Part shown: piece by piece, positions 1 through 13,725 of the stretch
Position numbering within the stretch: the first letter of the stretch is position 1
Layout: every line of letters starts with the position of its first letter
Source: Spirogloea muscicola
Lineage: Eukaryota > Streptophyta > Zygnematophyceae > Spirogloeales > Spirogloeaceae
Length of the DNA stretch: 29,540 nt
Assembly: GCA_009602725.1 (NCBI GenBank)
Contig: WELB01000124.1
Span: 79,874-109,413 of the forward strand
Direction: 5' to 3'
Translations under genes and position numbers: made by a program
Notes under the pieces: model-generated
Seen by the model: the letters and a program-made list of their open reading frames with translations, nothing else
Database searches by the model: none
Told to the model about the DNA's origin: nothing

Positions 1-259
1 CGCCGCCAGCGCCGCCGCGAGCGCCGCCGCCGTCGTCGCCTCCAGCGCCGCCGCCGGCGCGCCGCCTTCAGCTCCGCGGCGGCCGAGGTGGGCACCGAAA
101 GCGCCTCGGGCAGTGGGAAGGGCGCCACTTGTCCTGGCCCGGGGGGGTCCATCCTCTCGGTATCCCGGCTCGCGGCCCGGCAGCGTGATCCGGGACCCCG
201 AGCCTGCGCGGCCAGAATACCCCGAGCCGCGCCGGGGCCCGGCCGCACACCCTCCAAAT
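1..259. other. GC-rich edge with GCC repeats
   Basis: The first 60 bases are nearly pure CGC/GCC triplets. The rest is GC-rich with no frame that looks like a conserved protein. It could be the 5' end of a gene lying outside the window or a CpG-rich promoter. No gene is supported here. Confidence 0.4.
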
Positions 260-606
260 TGACCCACGTTTGGGAGGAGCTTTGCCGTGGTTTTGTCTTT
301 GCCGCAAATTCACCATCACTTTGCCACAACTCTACCATGCATCGGCCACGCTTTGGCTGCTGCTTACCGCTTCTCGACCCTGTCGACGCTTTTGCAGCCT
401 CTAGGGTACTCTGATCTGTTGACTATAGATTGACAACAGCTTGATTCCGCGACCATTTGCAAAGGTCATGGAGATTTGTTTGCCATTTCAGGCCTTATTG
501 GTTCTGCTCATTCCTTTCAGGCTGGCCCTCCCACTTTTCATTCGGCCCTGTCGACCTTCATCAGCTTTTCTGGGCTGGCTTCACACCGCCCCCGACCCAT
601 TTTGGG
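260..606 (+). mobile_element. LINE 3'-end relic (C-terminus plus 3' tail)
   Basis: Bases about 280-436 translate, in one frame, to a degraded copy of the C-terminus of the LINE better preserved at 8.1-9.7 kb. The segment HALAAAY matches RALAAAS, and YSDLLTID-stop replaces the family ending YSDLxLLTRGY-stop. At 552-600 lies the family 3'-tail core (GACCTTCATC..TTTTCTGGGCTGGCTTC). The reading frame is decayed and no 5' part is present, as expected of a 5'-truncated dead insertion. Confidence 0.55.
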
Positions 607-689
607 CTGTCCTCTCAAAGCCATCGCCTTGCTCTGGAAGAGCTATTTCTCTTTTTGTTCTGTGCTGTTGTTCTTCGTACTTCCCCTGG

Positions 690-835
690 CCCCTTCTCGT
701 CCTTTGTTCATTCTTTTCTGGGCTGGCTGTTTCCAGCCCCTATCCTCAATGGGCGAGCCCTTCTCTCTATTTCGCTTCCGGCTGCTGGCTACTCCAACTT
801 CTGCTGATGACTAGCAATCAGGTCAATGATTGCAT
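690..835 (+). mobile_element. LINE 3' tail joined to a second LINE C-terminal relic
   Basis: Bases 690-770 are a good copy of the 3' tail. A perfect 7-bp stem-loop lies at 720-739 (GGGCTGG, loop CTGTTT, CCAGCCC), followed by GGGCGAGCCCTTCTCTCTAT. Immediately after that, 771-835 encode a decayed LINE C-terminus (PAAGYSNF then frameshift and stops). A second LINE fragment therefore seems to have landed in the tail of an older one. The copy at 28.8-28.99 kb has the same junction. Confidence 0.55.
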
Positions 836-934
836 GCTCTTCCCGATAGGGGGTAATGACTGTGAATTTTGTGGCTGGTGAGCATGGATTCATTATAGCC
901 ACTTGCGAAGCTGCAGCAATATGTGCTTCTTGGC

Positions 935-1110
935 CCCTCTGGACCTTGTCCTACTTTTTGGGCTGGCCTGTCACGGCCATCACCCCCGCTTGTAGAAACT
1001 TCTTACCTTCCAGGCCACTGGCTTGTGCGGTGGTGCTCCATTTCCCCAGGCAGCCCGTTAAATCTGTACGTGCTTACTCGTGGCTACGAGGATCCCCCTT
1101 CAGCCAGCTT
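935..1110 (+). mobile_element. LINE 3' tail and LTRGY-encoding relic
   Basis: Bases 940-1000 match the tail core (TGGACCTTGTCC, then TTTTTGGGCTGGCCTGTCACGGCCATCACC split over this stretch). The stem is GGCTG/CGGCC with one G-T wobble. At about 1060-1095 the frame reads NLYVLTRGYED, matching the family terminus LxLLTRGY but without its stop. Both parts are short and degraded. Confidence 0.45.
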
Positions 1111-2585
1111 TTGCACCGATACCTTCGCCCCCCTTAGCATAGGGCTTCGCCTTGCATAGCGCTTTTCATTTCACAGGCTTTTGTCTGAACAGATGATTAG
1201 CTTGATCTGGTCTCCTTTCCATGCGCATCGTGTGCCTTCTCTCCTTGGAAGAGCTTCAGCTTTGACATAGTTAATTGACAACTTGCTTTCTTCAGGACCC
1301 TCCACCACTTTAAAAACTCTACTCCATCTGGGCTAATCACTTACCATGCGCTCTTTGGTGGAGCCAAAAGTCTTCGTTGAGCTCAATTGCTCACAGGACA
1401 CGATCTTCATGTTCATGCAGTGCCTTCGTTAAGGCATTTAGCCCCATGCCCTTTTTGTTGACACAGTGAGGGCGTCAGTCAAGACCGGTCGGTTGTTCAA
1501 GCTTGCTGACATGAGATTCCCTCTTTTGCTTCTACTCGCGGGGGTGACGCCATTGTCATTGGTTTGTGCTTGCCCTGCTAGCTGGTAACGTGGTACCGTC
1601 CCGCATTTGGACAACTTTATCTCCTCTCAAATCATTTGCGTCATGGCGCATTTTCTCTGAGCCAACCTCCTTCGGGTTGCTTACCACAGCCACTGGGGCC
1701 TTCTAAGCTGATCTCCCCCCCACGGCCCTATGTCACCCTCTTTGGCCAGAAAAGGCCGTCAGACCTGTGGCTTTCATTGTGCGACTGCTGGGCTGCTTTG
1801 AAGCCAATCGTCACAGGATCTGGACGCGGGTCTGGCCCTCATCAGTAGCTCGCATTGCCATTTTCGTTCCAAACAATTTAAAAACAAATCATGACCAGCC
1901 TGTCATACCTCTCCAGCGAGCTAAGTGCTACAAGCTCGTGCTCAGCAGTTGCCCACCATGCTCATATCGTGCCGCTCGTCAGTGGAGGTTGTCACCTACT
2001 GCATAGTTATTCAATTCACGCCGCAGCCCGTTCAGTCATGCGTTTGATTTACATTCTGCAAAGGATAGCTGCCCCTGTCTGCTCAATTATGATGACTTCA
2101 GGTTTGCCTTGCCACCATCAAGCCCTTTTGCCGGGCAGGTTCTGATTTAGCGTACCTTCTGCAGGCAGGCTTTCAGTTATGCAACGCCAAGTCGACCTCA
2201 CCTACGCAAGCAGCATGAGAGGCAGTGTCTTGGGTTGGTACAAATGTTGCTTGAACTTCTGACATGGACCTCCATCATGTCCTGATCCCTTCCATTGCCT
2301 CCTTGACCCCCCCCCCTTGACAGTATTCATTGATAGATGTTGCCACTGTTACCTTCTCCGAGCTATTGGGAAGAACCAAAAAGTTCTTCGCTACTAGATT
2401 GCTAGAGCCTACGAAAGTACTCCAGTCCAGGCTGCTTGCCAGAAAGAGAGCAGGAGCCTTATCCCTGCTCACCTCCATAGTTGCCAGAACAAGGAGCAAG
2501 AACTCTAACCTGCTCACTTGTGTATGGTCGTCTAATGCTATATCACTCTCAGTGCCAGGACTTCTAGTGATAGTTTCCACCCTTG
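1111..2585. other. Intergenic region, no recognised gene
   Basis: No open frame here shows a recognisable domain, codon bias or plausible splice structure. Short opposing open frames at 2275-2650 have no recognisable motif. The stretch reads as ordinary intergenic DNA, perhaps with very old repeat debris. Confidence 0.5.
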
Positions 2586-2590
2586 TTACA
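2586..2590 (-). promoter_or_regulatory. Putative polyadenylation signal TGTAA of nadB
   Basis: On the minus strand TGTAA occurs 16 bases after the nadB stop codon. TGTAA is the usual green-algal poly(A) signal. The position is close to the stop but plausible; the motif is short, so chance occurrence is possible. Confidence 0.4.
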
Positions 2591-2605
2591 CAGGGTGGCT
2601 TGTGT

Positions 2606-6805
<4,200 letters not shown>

Positions 6806-6812
6806 CTGCTTA

Positions 6813-7714
6813 CCTCCACCAAGCCTCATCGAAGCAGTCGCCGACGGCGCCGTGCCACGGCGCTGGCAGCTTGGCGTCCAGCGGCCTCCAGGTCTCCACC
6901 ATGCAGCCGCCGGCTCCCTCCACCCAGTCGGACGCAGACCACCCCATGCCGCCGGATCGCCTACGAAAGGCGCTGGCGGAGTGATCGCGCAGCCGGATCC
7001 TGGCCTCCGGGAGGCGGCAGAAGGGCGCCTGCGCGGCGCTCGCGGAGGTGGCGCCGCCGCCCGCGCCGGCTCGCAGGCCGCGCGCAGNGCGCGGGCGAGA
7101 TCCGCGGCCGCGGCGGCGGGGCTAGAGCAGGCCGCCATGGACCGGCATCGGGGCGCGGCGGCGGTGGCGACGGCGGCGGGGGGGGGGAGGCAGCTCTCTG
7201 GCCAGCAGGGTGCCAACGTGAACAGGAGTCGGAGGCGACGTGGGGTCCCTCGGTCGGGCAGCTGGGGGCTCGAGGCGGGGAAGCAGCGGGCCGTTCGGCT
7301 GCGCAGCTTCCACCGTTCCAGAAGGGGGAATGATGCATAAAGCCCGTCGCTTCGTGTGTCTGGGGGCGAGGGGGCCCGGAGGCGATCCTCGCGTGGAAGG
7401 CGTGGACGGCGTCAAGCCTGTCCCCCCACACGCCTGGGGCTCCTCGACGCGATCCCGACGCTGGAGGCCATCCACTCACGTCAGCCGCCCGAGGCTCCGT
7501 CACGCCAGTCGGCGGGCAGCCCACCACGTGGCCCTCGCCGCGTTTGTGTGGCGTCACTTGCCGCGCTCGTGGCGGTAAGCCCCTCGCTTGCCGGCTCGCG
7601 TCCGCGATGAAGAGAGAAGGCGCGCGCGGTGCGCATGAAAAGGAAAGGGTGGCCACTTCAGGCCAATACATTGTTCAGGCAATAACAAGTGTCAGAAAGA
7701 AGGCTACATGAATC
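6813..7714. other. GC-rich region upstream of nadB
   Basis: This is a CpG-rich stretch between the nadB start and the LINE pair, containing one ambiguous base at 7088. It probably holds the nadB promoter. Many long overlapping open frames occur on both strands, as expected from high GC, and most are not credible genes. One minus-strand frame (about 7100-6814) ends in a strong splice donor (AG|GTAAGC) and is listed as a finding. CACGTG, a G-box, occurs at 7525-7530. Confidence 0.4.
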
Positions 7715-7905
7715 GAAGCCCTATGCTAAGGTCTGACTTGATGTTGCTCACTCGCGGGTACTGACCTTCCCTCTGCATCATCTCGTGTTTTGTAGTGGTA
7801 GTCCTTTTTCGGCACCTTTCCCTTTGGATTTGGACATGGACATAGTCCCTTTTTGGGCTGGCTTTGCTAGTCCCCCTTCTCTCAGGGCGAGCACTTTCTT
7901 CCTTG
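7715..7905 (+). mobile_element. LINE 3' end, plus orientation
   Basis: The frame reads SDLMLLTRGY followed by TGA at 7762-7764, the exact family terminus. The 3' tail follows, with TTTTTGGGCTGGC at about 7850 and GGGCGAGCACTTTCTTCC after it. Only the last few codons and the tail are present, so the copy is strongly 5'-truncated. It faces the larger minus-strand LINE tail to tail. Confidence 0.7.
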
Positions 7906-7984
7906 CTAAAGTGGCCAAGGTAACAGCGTGACTGCAGTACCCACTTTAGTACCCGAGGTAAGACGGAACAGTCATTCCAATGTG

Positions 7985-9722
7985 AGGCAATTGCTGTGAG
8001 AAGAAGTGGCTCTCCCAATGGGGGCAAGGGCTGTGAGAAGCCAGCCCAAGAATTATTGACAAGGTTCGAATGGGCCAAACTACGAAGGAGCCAGAGGCGC
8101 CAGCTCTAAACTAGGGAAGGATGAATCACTCAATAACAACGAGTGAGGAGCCTCAAATCCGATAGACTAGCTGGCGGAAAACAATCCCTCTGACAAAAAT
8201 CCAGAGGCAGCAGCGAGAGCACGGCCAGCACGCAGGTGCAAAGCGCGGGCCATGGACCGCTGAACGGATACGGCTAGTTGCATGCGATAGACTTGGGCCA
8301 ACGAGCCAGCGGCGTTGAAGTCAGCCTGCTCACCTCGCCTGCGGGACACAGCGCGTCGCGCAAGCCTGGCCAGCAGGTCGAGCCACTGGAACCCGAGAGC
8401 CCCTTGCACATCCACGGCCAGGGGTACGAACTCGTCCCCAGCCCGGTGATCAGCGTGTTTGGCGGCCTTGCTGCGAGCGGCGTTCGCTGCAGCATGGCCA
8501 GCCCTCGAGGCAGAAAGCCCCGGATTGGAGCGGTCCACCACATCAGTGGTGACCACATCTGTAATGATGCACGCGCGGCCTCCTGGCGTGAAGGCCACCA
8601 GGTTGACGCGGCGCGTGTGTAGGCCGTCCGCCTTCTGAAGGATTGGCATACCGAAGTGTTCCCCAGCCCTACCGAGTCGCCGGCCTCCTGGAAGATGCCA
8701 AACATGGCATCCCTGAGGAGATCGTGGGCTGCCGTGCGTTCTCCTCCAGTGGCGCACCGGAGGACGTGCGCCGCCAGTGCCGCCGGGTCTGCCGACCGAT
8801 CCCCGCACTCGAACTGGAGCACGCCCTGCAGACAGGGCGGGGGAAGACCCAGTAGGCGATGGGTGGCCGTTCGTCCGGCATCCGGAGTGCGTCAAAGAGC
8901 GCCGAGAGCCAGGCTGCCGCGCCAGGGGAAGATGCCGAGGGCATCTGGGCATGCCCGCGCACATCGGGTGGAGGGAGGAGCTGCAACGTGGCCGTGAAGG
9001 CCGCCTTGTCGATCACTGCCATTTAACGCGCCTGCACCCATAAGTCAGGGGAGTGGGCCAGATGGGCAAAGGGCACCACGCTCTCGGCTAGCGCTGGGTG
9101 CTCGGCGAGTAACTCTTGTTGAGCAGAGCGGAGCACCACCTGGAACGGCAGCGAGCCGGTCTCCACGTCCGTAGCAGTCTGCTGCAGCAGGGGCCGCCCG
9201 TCGAGCAGGAAGCGCTGAGCCACCGACGATGCGACCTGGGCCCAGCTGCCGAGGTACGCTGGCCTGCCGGTGCAAGCGAGCGAGCGGCAGCCGAGGCCGC
9301 CCTGGGCGAGGGGTAGAGTGGCCTGGTGTACAGCAGCAGGCCTGTTGAGGAAGCCGGTGTGACGGATGAGGGCCGCCACGCTCTTTGTGACGCCGGTGTC
9401 GAACGTGGCGTAGGCCTCCAGCACCTCGGGGCAGGGAGGGGTAGCCAGCGCAAGGTAGTGGGGCCGCTGCACAATGCATCTGGTGAGCATAGCCAGGGCC
9501 AGCTGCATACCCTGCAGCTCGGGGAGGCGCACCGCTGGTCGTAGGTGCTCCTGGAGCCGGGCGCGCAGCTGCTCGTCCACAAAAGACGGCGTGCCGAGGG
9601 GGATCCCGAGGATGGTGAGGCCGCCAGGAGCAGTCTGGCAGCCTGTGGGCAGAGGCAAGGGGGCAGGAGGGCCGCGAGGAGACCACGACGACGCACTTCT
9701 CGGCACAAAGGCATGAACAAAT
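7985..9722 (-). mobile_element. LINE retrotransposon, 5'-truncated, with RT end and endonuclease-like C-terminus
   Basis: On the minus strand about 9706-9023 encodes the end of a LINE reverse transcriptase and its thumb (GLTILGIPLGTPSFV; LPELQGMQLALAMLTRCIVQ; then an HQATLPLAQGGLGCRSL segment). The frame then shifts several times through 9022-8670, 8822-8600 and 8640-8167. These frames carry a zinc-knuckle-like segment (CGD..AAHVLRC..AAHDLLRDAMF), a RRVNLVAFTPGG..TDVVTTDVV segment, and HADHRAGDEFVPLAV. After one more shift the protein ends SDLRLLTRCY with TGA at 8132-8130. The 3' tail with the stem-loop (GGGCTG/CAGCCC) lies at about 8060-8025. The C-terminal order resembles the CCHC-RHN-PD..D endonuclease of R2/NeSL-type LINEs; that assignment is inference. 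The frameshifts and the Asn in the presumed PD motif mean this copy is dead. Confidence 0.8.
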
Positions 9723-9755
9723 GCGAGAGGCCAGCCCCAAAAGGCATGAACAAAT
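9707..9755. repeat. 16-bp direct repeats around a LINE stem-loop core
   Basis: AAAGGCATGAACAAAT occurs at 9707-9722 and again at 9740-9755. Between them lies a minus-strand fragment of the LINE tail core (GGGGCTGGCCTCTC when read on that strand). The pair sits at the 5' truncation point of the large LINE and may mark an insertion or repair junction. Confidence 0.7.
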
Positions 9756-10047
9756 TGGACAGTACGCTTGGGCCATCTGTTATTCAGTCTTACTATCGTC
9801 AGTCAGTCGGTTAATATCAATCAGTCGGTGACGTTATTACCGCCGGTCATGACCACACTGACATCATCGGCGGCTCCCTACTCACCAGGCTCTCATATCC
9901 CCTGGCCGCGGCGAGACGGCGCCGGGCCCTGGCGGCGGCGCCGCGGCGCTCGGCAGCGGCGGTCCCAGCTGCTGCTTTCAGTTCAGCTGGCGCAGCGCCT
10001 CCACATCAATCAAGCCGGCCGCCGTCGCAAGCCGCTTCGCCTGGACG

Positions 10048-13000
10048 ATGCTCGCCGGCGCCGCCCTGCAGGGCCGGCTGCTGCCGCCGGGGCCGGCTGC
10101 TCCGGCTCCTCGCTCGCGCCTCCGGCGCCCGCTCCGGGCTTCGGCGCACCTCAGCGGCGCCGGGGGCGGCGGCGTGCCTGTGGCTCGCTCCGCGGCCTCC
10201 CGTGACACCTGTGGCGCTCGCTTACTGGTGCATGCTGTTCAGCACCGTCAGCCTAGCGCCTACGCCAGGCGAGGCTCAGCAAGCAAATCAAGGTTTTCCC
10301 CGCTTTCAGGGCCCGCTGGTCAAAGCGCAGTTGTACAATCAGTATGACTCGTTTGCAGTCTAGCGAATCTGGTTATGATAACTATACATGACTAGATTTG
10401 AGACTGTCTGCGATTTGCCAGACGCGCTTGCGTCGCCTGCATGCATCTGCAAACCTGCGCGCTCTGTATACAGCATGCATAGGGGTGACAGAGCAGGGTC
10501 CACGATTTGCTCACCATTGCGTCCAATGCTTATTCAGCAGAGCGACAGTGGTGGAGGCAGCCACGGACGTGATGCCGCGCCAGGATTGTGCAGCGGTCCC
10601 CCCCCCTTTTCATCCAACCTATGATATCCACGCTGCGATTCAGATGGCCTTGAATGAAGACCTGGGGGATAGGGGTAAGTCCCTTCTGATGACAGCTGCA
10701 CTTGCTCCGTGGGCAGAGCTCTTGAGAGTCACTAGCCTCTTGAAATTGTCTAGTCAGGGTCGCCTCACTTAGATGGGGGGTGCAAATTGATGGTAGCAAC
10801 TTAGGCTGGTGCTAAGCCTGTCATCTACAGAAAAGCAGCAGGCAAGACACAGAGTTTAGAAGCTCTACCATTCAGGCATGGATGTCTTGTTGCTCACATC
10901 AAGCTGAGCAAGAGAGATTGAAACGGCAGGAGATGTGACTTGCCTTGCAACGATACCTGCGGAGACACAGGCGGAAGCCAGGTTCCTTGCCAAAGCCAGT
11001 GGCATATTGGCTGGGAGAGCTGTAGCAGACCTTATCTTCCATGAAGTTGATCCCACATTGAAGGTGTACAACTGACTCTCCCCTGACATGCAGCCTGCAG
11101 CCTGGACATTTCTCTTCCTTAGACACGAGTAGCCTCCAGCGGCCAGCAAGCCAGACGATAGCACAAGTAGCTCAAGGCGACCTCTAGCTTGCTAGAATGC
11201 TGCACTGCCAGACTCAGGACAAATGTGCAATTGCTAGTTGTGCAACTAGGTTTCTGACTTGCAGTAATTCATACTCTGACAATGGCTTGTCATATATTTG
11301 CTTAGGTAGACTGGTCGTTGAAGGACGGTGATGCTCTAGAGAAAGGGACCGAATTTGGTGTCGTGCAAGGTGAGCATGTGCAGGACCCATTGATGAAGCG
11401 AGATGGACAGCGTCTGGACATAGACCTACTCGGCAGACGATGACATCGTGGGTGTTGACGAAGCTGGATTGTACATGTACTGGTTGAACTCTGCAAAGCT
11501 GTGCATGACTCGTACTAGCCTTGCTAGCCACTCTAGAATCACCTCCTGCAGGACTATGTGGGCAGTGGAGATCATTGGCAATGCAGCCTTGTGCTATGGT
11601 TTCACTGGCTTGAAGCAGGCAGTGCACGGAGCATCCTAGTGGCAGAGAGGGTTGTCCTCAACTTCATGCAGCGTATGAGCGGCATTGCTACTGCTACCAA
11701 GGTAGTGCTGGAGCTGAATAAGGTTGAAGCTGCTGCTGATTAAGGAATCGTGTTCAGGAGATGTGGTATTCATGCATTGACAAGGTCCTTCTGTAATGTG
11801 CCGAGATCTGGACACACTATCTCTGGATTTAATATAACAACTTATAGGTCAAGTGCAGCTCCTTATTTTCAAGATTTGGATGTAGGCAATGGCGACCGCT
11901 GCCAAACCTGCTCGCTTACTGGAGACGAGAAAAACGGTGCCAGGCTTACGTTTGTTTGACAAGTGGGCGGTGAGCCTTCTTGTCTGCAGTCAGTGCTGTC
12001 CATGAATACCAGAGTGCTTGGAACACAAACTATGTCTGCCAAGTTCTTTGGCTTCTGGCATTTGGAAGTTACGGCGGCCTTGCCTTGATGGGGTACCCCT
12101 AAGGGACTCTGTGTGCGGGCTTGTGACCGGTGAAACAGGTGCTTATAGGAGGTGGTGAGAATCACAGGATGGGCCTGTTTGACATGATGATGATAAAGGA
12201 TAACCACATTGCTGCAGCTGGAGGAGTATCCGAAGCCATCGCTGCTGCCAGAAAGTACCTGGTCGAGAACAAGCTTGACATTGGGGTTGAGGTGATTTAT
12301 AGGTGCAGTACCTCTCAGCACAAGAGCATGTGTTGTACTAAAGCTTGTCTCCTTTATGATATTATGTCATGCGCTTCACGCTTTTATGGAGGAAATCAAT
12401 GCATGCCAGTCTTTCAACACAAGCCTACATATGTTTGGACTTGTCCTGTAGGTGGAGACACGGACACTTGAAGAGGTGCGGGAGGCGATGGAATGTGTGG
12501 GAGAAGGGTTGGGTCGAGTAACCCGATTGTTGCTTGACAACATGGTTGTGCCCTTGCCGAATGGAGGCCTGGATGTGTCCATGTTGGAGAGGGCTCTTGA
12601 GATTGTTGGCGGCCAAGTAGAGACGGAGGTGAGAGCTTGACATCATAACAGCATAAAGACTAGGATACAAGAATTTGACAGGTTGTCTGAGATCGCTGAA
12701 CATGGAACTGATATGCTGACCTCGTTTACCCTAGCGAGTACGATGCAAGGTCTTTAAAGTGGTCTGTGTTCTTCATTTCACACGCACTTAAGCTTTGGCT
12801 ATCCCATGCAAACTCTTGCTGGCAGGCATCTGGAAATGTGACGATGGCAACCGTGCAGAAGATTGGGGCCACTGGAGTGACCTTCATTTCAAGGTAAGAG
12901 GTCGTCTGCCCTCATTGAGCGCCGTGCCACTGACATGATCAGTGGGGAACACGAGAGTAGGCCCTTCCTTTATAAGCGTTGGGAGAAGGTGTGTGAACTG

Positions 13001-13182
13001 TTTTGGCAGTAGTCTGCCAGTATGGTGTGCCTATCTGTGTGTATACTTCAGCCGGGACCAGATTTTTCTGCTTGATTTGTGACAGTGGCGCCTTGACGCA
13101 CTCTGTGACTGCCCTGGACATTTCACTTAACATTGATGCGGAGCTCGCGCTGGCAGTGGGCAAGCGCACCCAGCGGGCATGA
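10048..13182 (+). CDS. nadC: Quinolinate phosphoribosyltransferase (nicotinate-nucleotide pyrophosphorylase), 10 exons
   Basis: This enzyme condenses quinolinate with PRPP to give nicotinate mononucleotide, CO2 and pyrophosphate. It closes the de novo branch begun by aspartate oxidase. Exons: 10048-10292 (tentative), 10538-10674, 10930-11063, 11306-11369, 11619-11701, 11886-11969, 12139-12291, 12452-12628, 12826-12893, 13086-13182. All junctions are GT-AG and in phase, predicting 413 residues. Motifs: HPTYD and NEDLGDRG joined to [32 protein letters not shown] with [47 protein letters not shown] (active-site and PRPP-binding region); [23 protein letters not shown] near the C-terminus. The first exon is chosen because it has an ATG, an Ala/Arg/Ser-rich transit-like leader and a phase-2 donor (TCAAG|GTTTTC) that joins correctly to the next exon; other starts are possible. 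It lies head to head with nadB. Confidence 0.95.
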
Positions 13183-13725
13183 CCTGCTTTGTTATCAACC
13201 TTCACACATTCATTGTGAAATATTACTATGAGGAACCTGGAGTGATGACCATCTGGCACAAGATGGTGTGTTATTAAAGGGCATTGCCTCTGATAAATTT
13301 GTATATCAAACCTAATAGAGCGGAGTCTGCCGTAAAGTGCTGTACTGAAACAACTGCCATCCTAGCAATGGCGTTTGGCCTAGACTTTCTGGCCCCTGCT
13401 TCTTCTAGGAGGTACACACTTCTAATGCTGCATTTAAAGCAGCAAGTCAAAGGGGTGACGAGGGCAACAGGCAGGCTGCCAGCAGCTGACCTAATAAAAA
13501 ATCAGTGAAAGAATTTGTAAGTGAAGGTAATTCTGGATGCTTGCGGCAGGTGCGCTCACGCGGATTGATAATAAGCGGATCCAACGAGAAACCAGTCATG
13601 GCAACTGCAAGCTCTTGGCGGGATTCAAGCAAGCAAGGCCCCAACTCCAGGATCTTGGCTTGCAGAGTGCAAGATATAAGCTTGTTGTCGGTCAATGTGA
13701 GACCATGGCTGGCTGTGTGACCCAC
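13183..13725. other. nadC 3' UTR and intergenic space
   Basis: No coding signal was seen. TGTAA at 13516-13520 on the plus strand, 334 bases past the nadC stop, is a plausible poly(A) signal; long 3' UTRs are common in green algae. The convergent minus-strand gene ends at 13726, so the two transcripts may nearly meet. Confidence 0.45.
13516..13520 (+). promoter_or_regulatory. Putative polyadenylation signal TGTAA of nadC
   Basis: TGTAA is the first such motif I see downstream of the nadC stop on its strand. It would give a 3' UTR of about 350 bases. It rests on motif and position only. Confidence 0.35.

Noticed and set aside
441-881. Hydrophobic open frames of 110-146 codons that look membrane-like
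   Set aside because: They are translations of LINE 3' tails (the recurring FxGLF/LGWLF peptide comes from TTTTGGGCTGGCC) and appear wherever the repeat does.
6852-7671. Several long open frames on both strands near 7 kb
   Set aside because: Arg/Pro/Ala-rich low-complexity products in GC-rich DNA; stops are rare there by composition.
8278-9814. Plus-strand open frames over the LINE
   Set aside because: They are antisense shadows of the minus-strand LINE coding sequence.
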